NCBI GenBank assembly: GCA_963784425.1
Contig: CAWARM010000016.1
Coordinates: 1 to 64,000 of the forward strand
Direction of reading: 5' to 3'
Length of the DNA: 64,000 bases
DNA from: SHZL01 sp963784425
GTDB taxonomy: Bacteria > Pseudomonadota > Gammaproteobacteria > Xanthomonadales > SZUA-36
Below the pieces are notes generated by a model. The model saw nothing but the letters and a program-made list of their open reading frames with translations. It made no database searches and was not told the DNA's origin. Made by a program: the position numbers and the translations under genes. Shown here piece after piece: positions 17,919-26,491 of this stretch; within the stretch, counting starts at the first letter, position 1, and each line of letters begins with the position of its first letter.

Positions 17919-18395
17919 CAGGTGGGCCTGCAGCTTGTGTTGAACATCGTTGCCATGATCATTGTTATCGTGGCCCTGGTGTACTTGCTCAATGCGTTCC
18001 TGGGCTTGCTGCCCGATGTTGCCAGCCGTCCCGTCTCATTGGAACGCATACTCGGCTATGCCCTCGCGCCGGTGACTTGGCTGATGGGCATTCCGTGGAG
18101 CGACGCCCTCAAAACCGGTGAATTGCTGGGTACGAAAACCGTATTGACCGAGTTCATTGCCTACGTTCGCCTCGGTGCGCTGCCCGTCGATGAGCTGAGT
18201 TTGCGCAGCCGGACCATCATCACCTACGCACTGTGCGGCTTTGCCAACTTCATCAGCCTGGGCATCATGGTCACGGGCTTGATCACCATGGTTCCCGGGC
18301 GGCGTGAGGAGATCCTGCGTTTTGGTTTCAAGTCCCTGGTAGCGGGTAGTCTGGCGACCTTTACCAGTGCCTGCGTGGTGGCAGTTTTGCTTTAG
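17919..18395 (+). pseudogene. Truncated CNT nucleoside transporter (direct repeat copy 2)
   Basis: This is the 3' 477 bp of a CNT gene, about 93% identical to 8066-8542, beginning 13 bp after the ureohydrolase stop. Only the last 157 or so residues remain, so the nucleoside-binding signatures are missing and it cannot be a working transporter. The frame is intact to its stop, and most differences from the complete copy are synonymous, so the source was under purifying selection until it was cut. The left edge (CAGGTGGG) marks a recombination joint. Confidence 0.88.
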
Positions 18396-18418
18396 CCAGA
18401 CTGGTTCAGCTCACTGCT

Positions 18419-18472
18419 AAAAAGGGGGACGGGGCAAATTAAGCCAGCTTAATTTGCCCCGTCCCCCTTTTT
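18419..18472. terminator. Family B palindrome acting as bidirectional terminator
   Basis: Near-perfect arms (18421-18444 and 18447-18470) with the core GGGGACGGGGCA and a 2-base centre are followed by T-runs on both strands. It lies exactly between the 3' ends of the convergent transporter fragment and cytochrome c peroxidase gene, the ideal place for a two-way intrinsic terminator. The same sequence recurs at 19661 and, with changed inner arms, at 25362. Confidence 0.8.
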
Positions 18473-18479
18473 AGTCCCT

Positions 18480-19547
18480 TTATTCCAGGAGGTCTCCCGG
18501 AGTTGGCGGCAGGCGCGGCATTTGCTGCACAGGGAACGGCCCCGTCAGGGATTCGAGGAAGGCGACGATGTCGGCGACCTGTGCGTCGCTCAGCTCTTTA
18601 TTGAGTTGCGTACTACCCATGATGCGCACGGCTTCATCGATCGTGTGAACCTGTCCGTTGTGGAAGTACGGCGCCGTGTAAACCAGATTGCGCAATCCGG
18701 GAACACGCCAGACGTTCCTGTCCGCATCGTTCTTGGTGCTCGTGGCGCGACCTGTATCGCTCAGGAAATCGTACTTTGCGACGTAGGGACTATCCGGGAA
18801 CGTCGGGAATTTCATGAAGAACCCGGTGCCAGGCGGCATCTGCGGACCGCTAAAAGTTGGGCCCTGGTGACAACTGGTGCATCCGGCGTCGGCAAATGTT
18901 GCCAGGCCACGCGCCTGCTGCTCGCTGAGTGCCTTGAGATCGCCCTTCGCATAAAGGTCATAGGCACTGTTCGGCGTGATCAGCGTGCGTTCATAGGCGG
19001 CAATGGCCTTGGCGGCGTTGTCCATCGTCACTACATCGCCGGCGCCAAATGCCTTCTCGAAATAGGGCTTGTAGCCGGGGATATGTTTAACGCGATCGAT
19101 GACGGCGTCCAGATTCGCCATGCCCATTTCGATGGGGTTAGCTGGTGGCCCCTTGGCCTGGTCTTCGAGTGTTGCAGCACGCCCATCCCAGAACTGGCTC
19201 GATAGAAATGCCGCATTGAACACCGTAGGTGCGTTGCGGCCCCCGACGTGACCATGTACGCCGATGGACGTCGAACGATGATCATCGCCGCCTTCCATGA
19301 CGTTATGGCAGGAGAAACACGAAACGTTGCCACTGGAGGACATGCGTGTATCGAAATACAGCATCTTGCCGAGCTCGACCTTTTCCGGGGTGGTGGGATT
19401 GTCCGCCGGCGCCGGGGCGACCTCGGGCAATGGCTGCCAGGGTCCGGCTGCCATCGCAGGGACCGTAGTGGCGAATGCGACCAGCAAGCAGATGCTTATT
19501 TTAAGCCGCAAACGATTGATTTTGTGGTGGCGCATAGTGTTAAACAT
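18480..19547 (-). CDS. Di-heme cytochrome c peroxidase (CcpA/MauG superfamily)
   Basis: 355 residues; the start at 19547 has AAGGAGAGG 8 bp upstream. A signal peptide ends near VPAMAAG. Two c-type heme sites are present: CFSCH near residue 77 and CTSCH near residue 223. Conserved peroxidase segments include GGRNAPTVFNAAFL, QFWDGRAATLEDQA and YFHNGQVHTIDEA. The protein reduces H2O2 in the periplasm using electrons from small cytochromes. It has an FNR-like box 95 bp upstream of its start, in line with anaerobic or low-oxygen induction of this family. It ends against a bidirectional palindromic terminator. Confidence 0.93.
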   Translation of the reverse strand: MFNTMRHHKINRLRLKISICLLVAFATTVPAMAAGPWQPLPEVAPAPADNPTTPEKVELGKMLYFDTRMSSSGNVSCFSCHNVMEGGDDHRSTSIGVHGHVGGRNAPTVFNAAFLSSQFWDGRAATLEDQAKGPPANPIEMGMANLDAVIDRVKHIPGYKPYFEKAFGAGDVVTMDNAAKAIAAYERTLITPNSAYDLYAKGDLKALSEQQARGLATFADAGCTSCHQGPTFSGPQMPPGTGFFMKFPTFPDSPYVAKYDFLSDTGRATSTKNDADRNVWRVPGLRNLVYTAPYFHNGQVHTIDEAVRIMGSTQLNKELSDAQVADIVAFLESLTGPFPVQQMPRLPPTPGDLLE

Positions 19548-19641
19548 GTAAACCTCTCCTTCCGCGGATACTATTCACGAGCCTGACGGTAAGCTCATTC
19601 TCCAGCCGGTTAAATGTTCGCATTTTTCAGATGTGATGGTC

Positions 19642-19655
19642 TTGATGTGAATCAG
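19642..19655. promoter_or_regulatory. FNR/ANR-like box upstream of cytochrome c peroxidase
   Basis: TTGATGTGAATCAG matches the FNR consensus TTGAT-N4-ATCAA at 9 of 10 defined positions. It lies 95 bp upstream of the peroxidase start on the minus strand. FNR/ANR control of ccp genes is well known. A second, perfect box is at 45731. Confidence 0.6.
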
Positions 19656-19660
19656 GCGAT

Positions 19661-19708
19661 AAAGGGGACGGGGCAAATTAAGCCAGCTTAATTTGCCCCG
19701 TCCCTTTT
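19661..19708. repeat. Family B palindromic element (copy 2)
   Basis: The sequence is almost the same as the palindrome at 18419 (core GGGGACGGGGCA, centre CA), but one C shorter in the right arm. Here it sits between divergent genes, in the promoter region, rather than at 3' ends, so it cannot be kept only as a terminator. Confidence 0.85.
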
Positions 19709-19732
19709 ACCCAAGCGTACAATCGCCATGCC

Positions 19733-20647
19733 ATGACATCCATCTGTGCATTCCTCAACTGTGAGCCGCCCATCGCGCTTAGGTGTTTTGATAGTCTCGC
19801 CGACTATCACGCATCCGAAGCATGGTTGGGTGCCGACGCCCGCTACGCGACGGAACGGGCGGTCGCGCAATACCTGCGCGACGACGGTGCCATCAACGGC
19901 TATTGCTGGCTGTGCTCGAAGCACACGGATTTTGCGTTCCGGGCGGGTGCCGCGCATCCCATGCCGGATTGGCGCGAGCAACTGACCTGCACGGGTTGTG
20001 GCCTGTTTTGCAGGATGCGGCTGGGTCTGCTGCTCGCGATCTGGTTCCTGCAAGCTACCGGTTCCAAGCGACCCTACATTACCGAGCAAGTGACGCCAGC
20101 GTATCGTCACCTGGCGCGCTTGTACCCGGAGACGGTTGGCAGCGAGTTTGTGATCGATTCAGACATGCGCGAGCGCTTTATGGGCTTCCTGGCCAGCCAG
20201 CACGGAGGCAGGGTGCCCTCCCTGCGCCACGAAGACGTGAAGCGACTTTCGCTGGCCTCGGCCAGTATCGACGCGGTACTCAGTTTCGAAGTGCTCGAAC
20301 ACGTGCCGGATCACCGTGCCGCGTTGCACGAATTCCAGCGCGTGCTGAAGCCGGGCGGACTGCTGGTACTTTCCGTGCCGTTCCTGTCGACGGAACAAGA
20401 CACCGTGGTGCGTGCCGTGCAAATGGCGGACGGTGCGATCGAGCATCTGCTCGAACCCGAGTATCACGGTGACCCGATTGCCAACGCGGGCTGCCTGGCG
20501 TACTTAAACTTCGGCTGGGACATCCTGGACGACATCCATGAGGCGGGATTCGAGCTGGCCGGCTCGGTCGATGCATGGTCGCCTTCGTCGGGCATCATGG
20601 GCGGACTCCCGGGAATATTTCTGGCGAGAAAATCGAAATCCAATTGA
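19733..20647 (+). CDS. SAM-dependent methyltransferase with N-terminal zinc-ribbon-like cysteines
   Basis: The protein has 304 residues. Two CxxC pairs (CWLC near residue 58, CTGCGLFC near residue 83) look like a zinc ribbon and precede a Methyltransf_11-type domain with SIDAVLSFEVLEHVPDHRAA and FQRVLKPGGLLVLSVPFL. The usual glycine-rich motif I is weak. Such zinc-ribbon methyltransferases often modify sugars or small molecules. It stands alone: a palindrome lies upstream and a convergent gene ends 4 bp downstream. The substrate is unknown. Confidence 0.8.
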   Translation: MTSICAFLNCEPPIALRCFDSLADYHASEAWLGADARYATERAVAQYLRDDGAINGYCWLCSKHTDFAFRAGAAHPMPDWREQLTCTGCGLFCRMRLGLLLAIWFLQATGSKRPYITEQVTPAYRHLARLYPETVGSEFVIDSDMRERFMGFLASQHGGRVPSLRHEDVKRLSLASASIDAVLSFEVLEHVPDHRAALHEFQRVLKPGGLLVLSVPFLSTEQDTVVRAVQMADGAIEHLLEPEYHGDPIANAGCLAYLNFGWDILDDIHEAGFELAGSVDAWSPSSGIMGGLPGIFLARKSKSN

Positions 20648-20651
20648 CCGT

Positions 20652-21650
20652 TCACGCCTTGCGGTCGTGAATCCACGAAAACTTCGTTGGCGGTTGTTTC
20701 AGCAGACCCTCGGCAATCTGGTCGGCATAGTTCAGATACCGTTCCGCTTGCCGGCACAACCAGTCCTGCGACTTCGCTGCTGCGCCGCTGACCGATCGCC
20801 CCGCGATGTCCCAGGTTTTTACCAGGTGCTCGATGATCATCGCGTAGTCAAGCACGGTGTAGACGCCGGTGCGTTGAGCCACCACCGCGAAATGATCAAA
20901 CAGTTTGGGATCCTTGCCGTCAAACATCAGCCGCCCGGGCATGGCAATGACGGTGCGCAGCATGCGCCGACACGCCAGCATCACTCCGTCGGGGTCCGCT
21001 GCAAACAGGTGGCCCACCATGCGGGTGTAGAACGCCTCGTGGCGTGACTCATCGCCGGCGATGCGCTGGCATATTTTGCCCAGCACCGGGTCGCCTGCTG
21101 CCGTCGCCAGTTTTCCAACGTTGCCGTGCGAAATCTTGGTGGCGCGCTCCTGGAACGATGTATAGACCAGCCCCTCGTAGGGGTCAGGGTAGGTCGCGGG
21201 ATTGAAGCCGTTGGCAATCAGGTGGTGCACGGTCAGTTCAATGGCGCGCATATCCACGCGGCCGGTGAGGCGCAGATAGGTGTTGAGCAAGTCGCCATGA
21301 CGGTTTTCCTCTGCCACCCAGCCACGCATCCATTTCGACCATGCATCAACCCGATTACCTTCAAAGTCCGAGGCGATCAGGTTCAGCTGCAGGGCGTACG
21401 AGGGGAGCGCTTCCTCGGTAATCATATCGCCGACCAGCACGACAAGGATTTCGTCGGTGAGATTCTTCGCCGGTGCGCGGAAGGCATCCAGTCGTTCCGC
21501 AAAATCGTTGCCGCCAAGGTCCGGCAGGAAATCGGTGGGTTGCCAGGCTTTGTCGATGGGAGTGAGGAAGGTGAGATCCTCTTCCACCAACGCGCTCAGC
21601 GAGTGCAATATTTCCAGGTGTTCAAGGTTCAGTTCGACGTTTAGCGGCAA
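20652..21650 (-). CDS. Acyl-[acyl-carrier-protein] desaturase (FA_desaturase_2)
   Basis: The ferritin-like diiron ligands are clear: TEEALPSY, EENRHGD and DESRHEAFY, in the order of stearoyl-ACP Delta9 desaturases. I start it at TTG 21650 (LPLNVELNLEHLEILHSL), giving about 332 residues, because family homology begins there; the frame is open to an ATG at 21839 but that extension looks unrelated. The enzyme introduces a double bond into acyl-ACP and needs ferredoxin or flavodoxin. No partner gene is adjacent. It is convergent with the methyltransferase with 4 bp between stops. Confidence 0.87.
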   Translation of the reverse strand: MPLNVELNLEHLEILHSLSALVEEDLTFLTPIDKAWQPTDFLPDLGGNDFAERLDAFRAPAKNLTDEILVVLVGDMITEEALPSYALQLNLIASDFEGNRVDAWSKWMRGWVAEENRHGDLLNTYLRLTGRVDMRAIELTVHHLIANGFNPATYPDPYEGLVYTSFQERATKISHGNVGKLATAAGDPVLGKICQRIAGDESRHEAFYTRMVGHLFAADPDGVMLACRRMLRTVIAMPGRLMFDGKDPKLFDHFAVVAQRTGVYTVLDYAMIIEHLVKTWDIAGRSVSGAAAKSQDWLCRQAERYLNYADQIAEGLLKQPPTKFSWIHDRKA

Positions 21651-21844
21651 GACAATCTCGGGCAGGAAGGATGGGAAATCAGGCGTGCATTGTAGGGTAA
21701 TACCTGCTCTGCGAAAAGGCGGCCGGCCGGATGTTGTGCTGGGCCACTGGCTGAATAACAATGCCCTTATTGACGCCTGCGCCCCTGACTGTTTACTGTC
21801 ACTGGTGATTTGTACGCCCTTGCTTCGCAAAAGGAACATTCAAC

Positions 21845-22865
21845 GTGTTAAGAGCGGCCCTGATAAGTTTGGTCCTGTTGGCAGTTGCTGCGGCTCCTGT
21901 CGCATTGAGCGCGCACGATGTTTCCTATGCGGTCGTGGACCACTTCCCCGGCCCGGACGGTGGCTACGATTACATTTCCGTCGACAGTGATATGCAGCGC
22001 GTGTTCGTGGCGCGCACCACCGGCGTCATGACCATCGACCTCGCCACTCGTAAAGTGACGCCGGGCTTTGTTGCTGGCCAGGGCGTGGCGGCGGTGCAGA
22101 TCATCCGGGGCACGGATCTGATGCTATCCACCAATCGCGACAACAAGAACGCGACGCTGTTCGATCGCAACACCGGCGAGGTCAAAGCGATTATTGCAAC
22201 GGGCACCGGGCCTGACGCCACGCTGTACGATGAGAAGACCGGCCTCGCCTTCGTCATGAACGCAGACAGCGAAGACGTGACGTTCGTCGCTATCGCCGAG
22301 GCCGCTGCGGTGGCTACCGTTGCGCTGGGCGGCAAGCCCGAGGCGGCGGCGATCGATGGCAATGGGCGTTTGTATGTCAACATCGAGGACACCGCAGAAA
22401 TCGCCGTGGTCGAGGTGGAGAGTCGCACGGTTGTTGGGCGGTACACGCTGCCGGATTGTGCAGACCCCACGGGTTTGGCCTACGACCCGGGGTCGAATTT
22501 GCTGGTGTCGGCCTGCGCCAATGGCAAGGCGAAACTGATCGACGCCGCGACGGGTTCGGATCGCGGCAGTGTGGAAATTGGTCAAGGCGCCGATGGCGCA
22601 ATTTTCGACAGCTGCCCGCCGTCTGGTCTATATCTCCTGCTACGATGGCACGCTGTCCATCTTCAGCCTGGATCGCGATGGTCGTGCTGGAGTAATGACC
22701 ACCGTGAGGACGACGGTTGGTGCACGCACTGCGGCGCTGGATCCCGCGACCGGCCGGATTTACCTGCCGGCGGCCGAATACCAGAAAGACGCTGAAGGCA
22801 AGCGGACTCGCGTTCCCGGCACGTTCCAGGTTCTGGTTGTGGCACCGTCAGCTAGTACCGAATGA
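21845..22865 (+). pseudogene. Secreted YncE-like beta-propeller protein, one frameshift
   Basis: From GTG 21845 the protein begins with a signal peptide (ISLVLLAVAAAPVALSAHD) and continues with 40-residue propeller blades (GGYDYISVDSDMQRVFVART, GLAYDPGSNLLVSACA). A surplus T near 22613 shifts the frame after GADGAIFDS; the right sequence resumes as ARRLVYISCYDGTLSIFSLD and ends at 22865. Joined it is about 339 residues, the normal length for YncE/YVTN-type periplasmic proteins of unknown function. No catalytic residues are recognisable. The single indel may be a sequencing error. Confidence 0.75.
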
Positions 22866-23046
22866 CCCGCTCATTTTGCAGTTTTGGGTCAAAGCAGAGC
22901 CCGGCCTGCTTCGCTATGGGGTCGGCGCTTAAACCTCATGTTCTGAACGGAATCAAATGTCAGGGTAAAATGTGCTTGTCCACACCAACCCGTCTTTTCC
23001 GGGGAGCCAGCAAAAGCATGCAATCAGACAGCTGGAACTATTTGCC

Positions 23047-23895
23047 ATGAGAATAAATGCCGAGGTCCGCGCTCTTTTCGTCTACCCGGTCAAGTCGTGC
23101 ATGCCCATCGCTTTGCACGAAGCGGAATTGACACCGCAGGGTTTAAAGTTTGATCGTCAGTGGATGGTTGTAAGTGAATCCGGTCTCGCCCGGACCCAGC
23201 GTGACATTTCCCTGTTGTCACAAATCCAGACCGCTCTGCGCGGCGATGTGCTGGTGCTGTCGCGCCCGGGGTATGGGTCCACTGAATTGCCTCTGCTGGA
23301 GGAAGGCCAGTCGCGCGCGCAGGTGCAAACCATCAAAGTGTGGAAGGATGAGTGCGACACCGTGGCAGCCAGCGAACCTGCGTCGCGCTGGCTGACCCAG
23401 GCAGTGGAAAGCAGCACTGCGCTTCACATAGTCAGGATGGCGCCAGGATTCAGCCGTGCGCAGTCCTCTCCCGCTGAATTGGGCGAAGACACACAAGTGC
23501 AGTTTGCCGATGCGGCCCCATTCCTGATCGCCAACGAAGCTTCACTGGGCCGTTTGAACGAGGTCTTGCTCGGTAAAGGCGAAACACCAGTGCCGATGAA
23601 TCGCTTTCGCCCCAATATCGTGATTCGCGGCCTGGATGCTTTTGGTGAGCACCAACAGCAGGTGTTGGGAAACGATTTCTATCGTTTCAATTTCCGCATT
23701 CCCTGCGAGCGCTGCGTGGTGCCCACCATTGACCAGGCAACGTCTGTTCGGCACCCGCGCAAGGAGCCTTTTGCCACCCTGCGTGACCTGAACCCGCGGG
23801 ATCCCGAACGCCGGCAACCCCTGTTTGGCCAATATGCAACGCTGCAGGCCGGGGCTGGCGGAAAGGTCACTGTGGGTGACCTGCTACACCCCTAG
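23047..23895 (+). CDS. MOSC-domain protein (YcbX-like)
   Basis: About 282 residues from ATG 23047. The N-terminal MOSC_N domain (VRALFVYPVKSCMPIALHEAEL, FDRQWMVV) is followed by a MOSC domain (NRFRPNIVIRGLDAFGEH) and the conserved cysteine in CERCVVPTIDQ, the molybdenum-cofactor sulfur ligand position. Proteins of this type are molybdoenzymes that reduce N-hydroxylated compounds, using an NADH-linked ferredoxin-type partner; the C-terminal 2Fe-2S domain of some members is absent here. The stop overlaps that of the convergent decarboxylase by 4 bp. Confidence 0.88.
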   Translation: MRINAEVRALFVYPVKSCMPIALHEAELTPQGLKFDRQWMVVSESGLARTQRDISLLSQIQTALRGDVLVLSRPGYGSTELPLLEEGQSRAQVQTIKVWKDECDTVAASEPASRWLTQAVESSTALHIVRMAPGFSRAQSSPAELGEDTQVQFADAAPFLIANEASLGRLNEVLLGKGETPVPMNRFRPNIVIRGLDAFGEHQQQVLGNDFYRFNFRIPCERCVVPTIDQATSVRHPRKEPFATLRDLNPRDPERRQPLFGQYATLQAGAGGKVTVGDLLHP

Positions 23896-25307
23896 CCTGC
23901 CAGTGCTGCCTTTATATCTTCCAGCAGCATGTCCATGCGCTCCTGGTGCACCCGGAAGGAACTAATGGCGATGCGGATGACATACACGTCGCGCAACAGC
24001 GTGCCGGTCAGGTTTACCCGCTGTTTGTCATTGATGCGTTGCATCAACGCGCGGGTCGCGCTGTTGCGTTCCGCCAGTGACTGGCCTTCATCCTGCACGG
24101 CAAACGCGAGAATGGACAAGGTGGCCGGCGCAAGCAGCTCCAGTTGCGGGATTTTCCTGATCTCCGCTTCAATCCAGCGCGCCAGGTCGAGCTTTTCGTC
24201 GAGATAGCGGCGAAATACGTCCACACCGTGCATTTTGAATGGCAACCATATGCGCAAACCACGAAATGGCCGGGTGAGTTCCGGCGACAGCTCGCAAAAA
24301 TCCATCAGGTCTTCATCTTCCTGCATGGCCGGCATGTAATCAGCACTGGAGGAGTGCACGGCCTTGAGCGCGCTGCCGTCACGCACCAGCAGTGCGCCCG
24401 TGCCGTACGGCAGGAACAGGGTTTTGTGCGGATCCAGCACCAGTGAGTCGGCAAGTTCAATGCCCGCCAGCGCCTGTTTGCCGCGTTGGGTAAGCCGGAA
24501 GAAACCGCCGTAGGCCGCATCCACGTGCAGCCACAGGTTTTCCTCCCGGGCCAATGCGGCAAGCTCCGGCAAGGGGTCGACGGCGCCGCTGTTGGTGGTG
24601 CCTGCGCTGGCAACCAGAATGGCAGGCTGCATGCCTCGGGCACGGTCAGTCCGTATTGCGTCCCGCACCAGAGCGGGATCCAGTCGGTAATTGCCATCAG
24701 CCGGCAGCACCCGGATATTGGCTGCCGGAAAACCCGCCAGCCTGGCTGCCTTGGTGACGCAGTGATGCACCTGGTCCGAGGTGTAGATCATGCCGCGCGA
24801 AAAATCTTCACCCAGCCTGGCATGGCGCGCCGTTACCAGGCCACTCCAGTTGGCCAGCGAACCTCCGCTGGTGAGAAATCCCCGCGCCTCGGCGGGGTAG
24901 CCCATGATTTGACACAACCAGCGCACCACGTTGGCTTCCAGTTGATTGAGTGCCGGCGCCACGCCGGCGACACCGGTATAGCGGTTCAGGGTGTTGCTGA
25001 TGAGATCTGCCAGGGCTGCATGGAAAATCCCGCCGCCAGGCACATAACCCATGAATCCCGGAGACGCCGGATTGAGGCTTAAAGGCGCCAGGTCCCGGAA
25101 TACCGTATCGAGCAGTTGCTCAAAATCACCCCCCGCCTCCGGTAGCGGTTCTTTCAGGGAGCGGAGGTACTGCACGTCGGCTTCTGCGGACCGGTCCAGC
25201 GCCTGTTCGGGAAGCGTGGACATGAAGACACCTATACGGTCCATGGTGGCATCCGTCATGGCGCGCATTGCATCTTCCGACAGGTCGAGGGGCCAATCTT
25301 TGGTCAT
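23892..25307 (-). CDS. Group II PLP-dependent decarboxylase (aromatic/acidic amino acid type)
   Basis: The 471-residue length fits aromatic-L-amino-acid/glutamate/cysteine-sulfinate decarboxylases. The PLP lysine is in LDPHKTLFLPYG, preceded by LHVDAAYGGFF with the pyridine-nitrogen Asp. TSGGSLANWSGL and GFMGYVPGGG are also typical. It releases CO2 from an amino acid, but the exact one cannot be set from motifs. It is expressed away from a palindrome-containing divergent region and is not part of an obvious operon. Confidence 0.88.
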   Translation of the reverse strand: MTKDWPLDLSEDAMRAMTDATMDRIGVFMSTLPEQALDRSAEADVQYLRSLKEPLPEAGGDFEQLLDTVFRDLAPLSLNPASPGFMGYVPGGGIFHAALADLISNTLNRYTGVAGVAPALNQLEANVVRWLCQIMGYPAEARGFLTSGGSLANWSGLVTARHARLGEDFSRGMIYTSDQVHHCVTKAARLAGFPAANIRVLPADGNYRLDPALVRDAIRTDRARGMQPAILVASAGTTNSGAVDPLPELAALAREENLWLHVDAAYGGFFRLTQRGKQALAGIELADSLVLDPHKTLFLPYGTGALLVRDGSALKAVHSSSADYMPAMQEDEDLMDFCELSPELTRPFRGLRIWLPFKMHGVDVFRRYLDEKLDLARWIEAEIRKIPQLELLAPATLSILAFAVQDEGQSLAERNSATRALMQRINDKQRVNLTGTLLRDVYVIRIAISSFRVHQERMDMLLEDIKAALAG

Positions 25308-25361
25308 GAAGTAGTCTCGGGAATGATGGAACGATTTTTAACGCTCACATCCTAGCAAACA

Positions 25362-25440
25362 AAATGGGGACGGGGCACATTAACCTTTAAAGGGGACGGG
25401 GCACATTAAACACCGATTAATGTGCCCCGTCCCCTTTTAA
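25362..25440. repeat. Family B palindromic element with an extra half-arm
   Basis: A single arm (GGGGACGGGGCACATTAA at about 25366-25383) precedes a full inverted repeat (about 25389-25438) in which both inner arms read ACATTAA/TTAATGT, not AAATTAAGC as in copies 18419 and 19661. The inner changes are thus matched on both sides. It lies between divergent genes. Confidence 0.85.
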
Positions 25441-25496
25441 CGCTGGCTCCATGGCATACAATGGGTGTTTACAATTCCGGGCAAGGGTGTCACCTC

Positions 25497-26477
25497 ATGA
25501 AACATGTTCAACAGCTCCACCAAGGGCCCCATCAGGTGCCCCACCAATGGCTCCGCAAATGGATTGGCTTGCCGATCATACTCGCGGTCTGCGCAGCGCT
25601 TGCTGCGCCGGGTGGCAATTCATTGGCAGGCGAATCTACTGCGCCTGCGGCCTCTCCGGGCGATAACGTGAGCTTTTTCGTCATCGGCAAGACCTGGCAT
25701 TTCCAGCAGGATGCAAGCGGTGTACACGGGCCCAATGATGTCCATTATTTTGCGGAAATTTTCAGCAAGGCGGGCGGCCAGGTCAGTGACGGAAGCATGC
25801 GCTTGCTGGCCCCTGGCGCCGAGCCCATTCCTTTCGACCACGAGAGTGACAACGGCGCGGTGCTGCATGCCCGGGACGGAAAAAAATACCTGACGGTGGC
25901 AGACCTGGACGCGGAGTTGCCCAACGGCGACTACGCATTCAGCTTTCATACTCCCACGGGTGATGTAACCGATTTCGCCGTGAGTCTTGGCGCCGCCGGC
26001 AGCGTCACGGACCTGCCGCCGCCACCTACGATCCAGCTGGCGCAGGGAGGCGCCGTAGTTAATCCGGAGACGGTTCGCGCGGGTGCTGACCTGAAGATAT
26101 CCTGGACGCCGTTCGCAACCGGCCGGGCTGATCCTAATGGCATCGCCGATGATCTGATTTTCGTCATCATGGAGGACTGCCGTGGAAATCGCGTTTATCA
26201 CAGCGGCCGCCCGCTGGAGACACCCAACCCCCTGGTGGATCCGGGTAAACCCTCTGCCAGCTCGCTGACCTACACCGCCACCGAGATCACTGTTCCCGCT
26301 GCCCAGCTGACCCCCGGCATGAGTTACCGCCTGGAGGTGGAAATTGCCAAGTTGATGGACACCGACCGCCGCGAGGGCGTGGTTGGCATGTCTACCTACG
26401 CGGCCACCACGCACCTGAACATACAAACTACCGGTGAGGCCAAGCCGGGAGCCTGTCCCAAGCCGGACGAAACCTGA
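25497..26477 (+). CDS. Exported protein of unknown function
   Basis: About 326 residues from ATG 25497. A long basic N-terminus leads into a hydrophobic signal (WIGLPIILAVCAALAAPGG). The mature part looks like beta-rich repeats: DGKKYLTVADLDAELPNGDYAF and, later, ADLKISWTPFATGRADP, reminiscent of fibronectin-like domains. Two cysteines (EDCRGNR and the C-terminal ACPKPDET) may form a disulfide. I do not recognise the family. It is followed after 14 bp by the PepSY-like membrane protein and probably shares its transcript, perhaps with attenuation at the hairpin inside that gene. Confidence 0.65.
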   Translation: MKHVQQLHQGPHQVPHQWLRKWIGLPIILAVCAALAAPGGNSLAGESTAPAASPGDNVSFFVIGKTWHFQQDASGVHGPNDVHYFAEIFSKAGGQVSDGSMRLLAPGAEPIPFDHESDNGAVLHARDGKKYLTVADLDAELPNGDYAFSFHTPTGDVTDFAVSLGAAGSVTDLPPPPTIQLAQGGAVVNPETVRAGADLKISWTPFATGRADPNGIADDLIFVIMEDCRGNRVYHSGRPLETPNPLVDPGKPSASSLTYTATEITVPAAQLTPGMSYRLEVEIAKLMDTDRREGVVGMSTYAATTHLNIQTTGEAKPGACPKPDET

Positions 26478-26491
26478 CCCGGGATTTCAAG

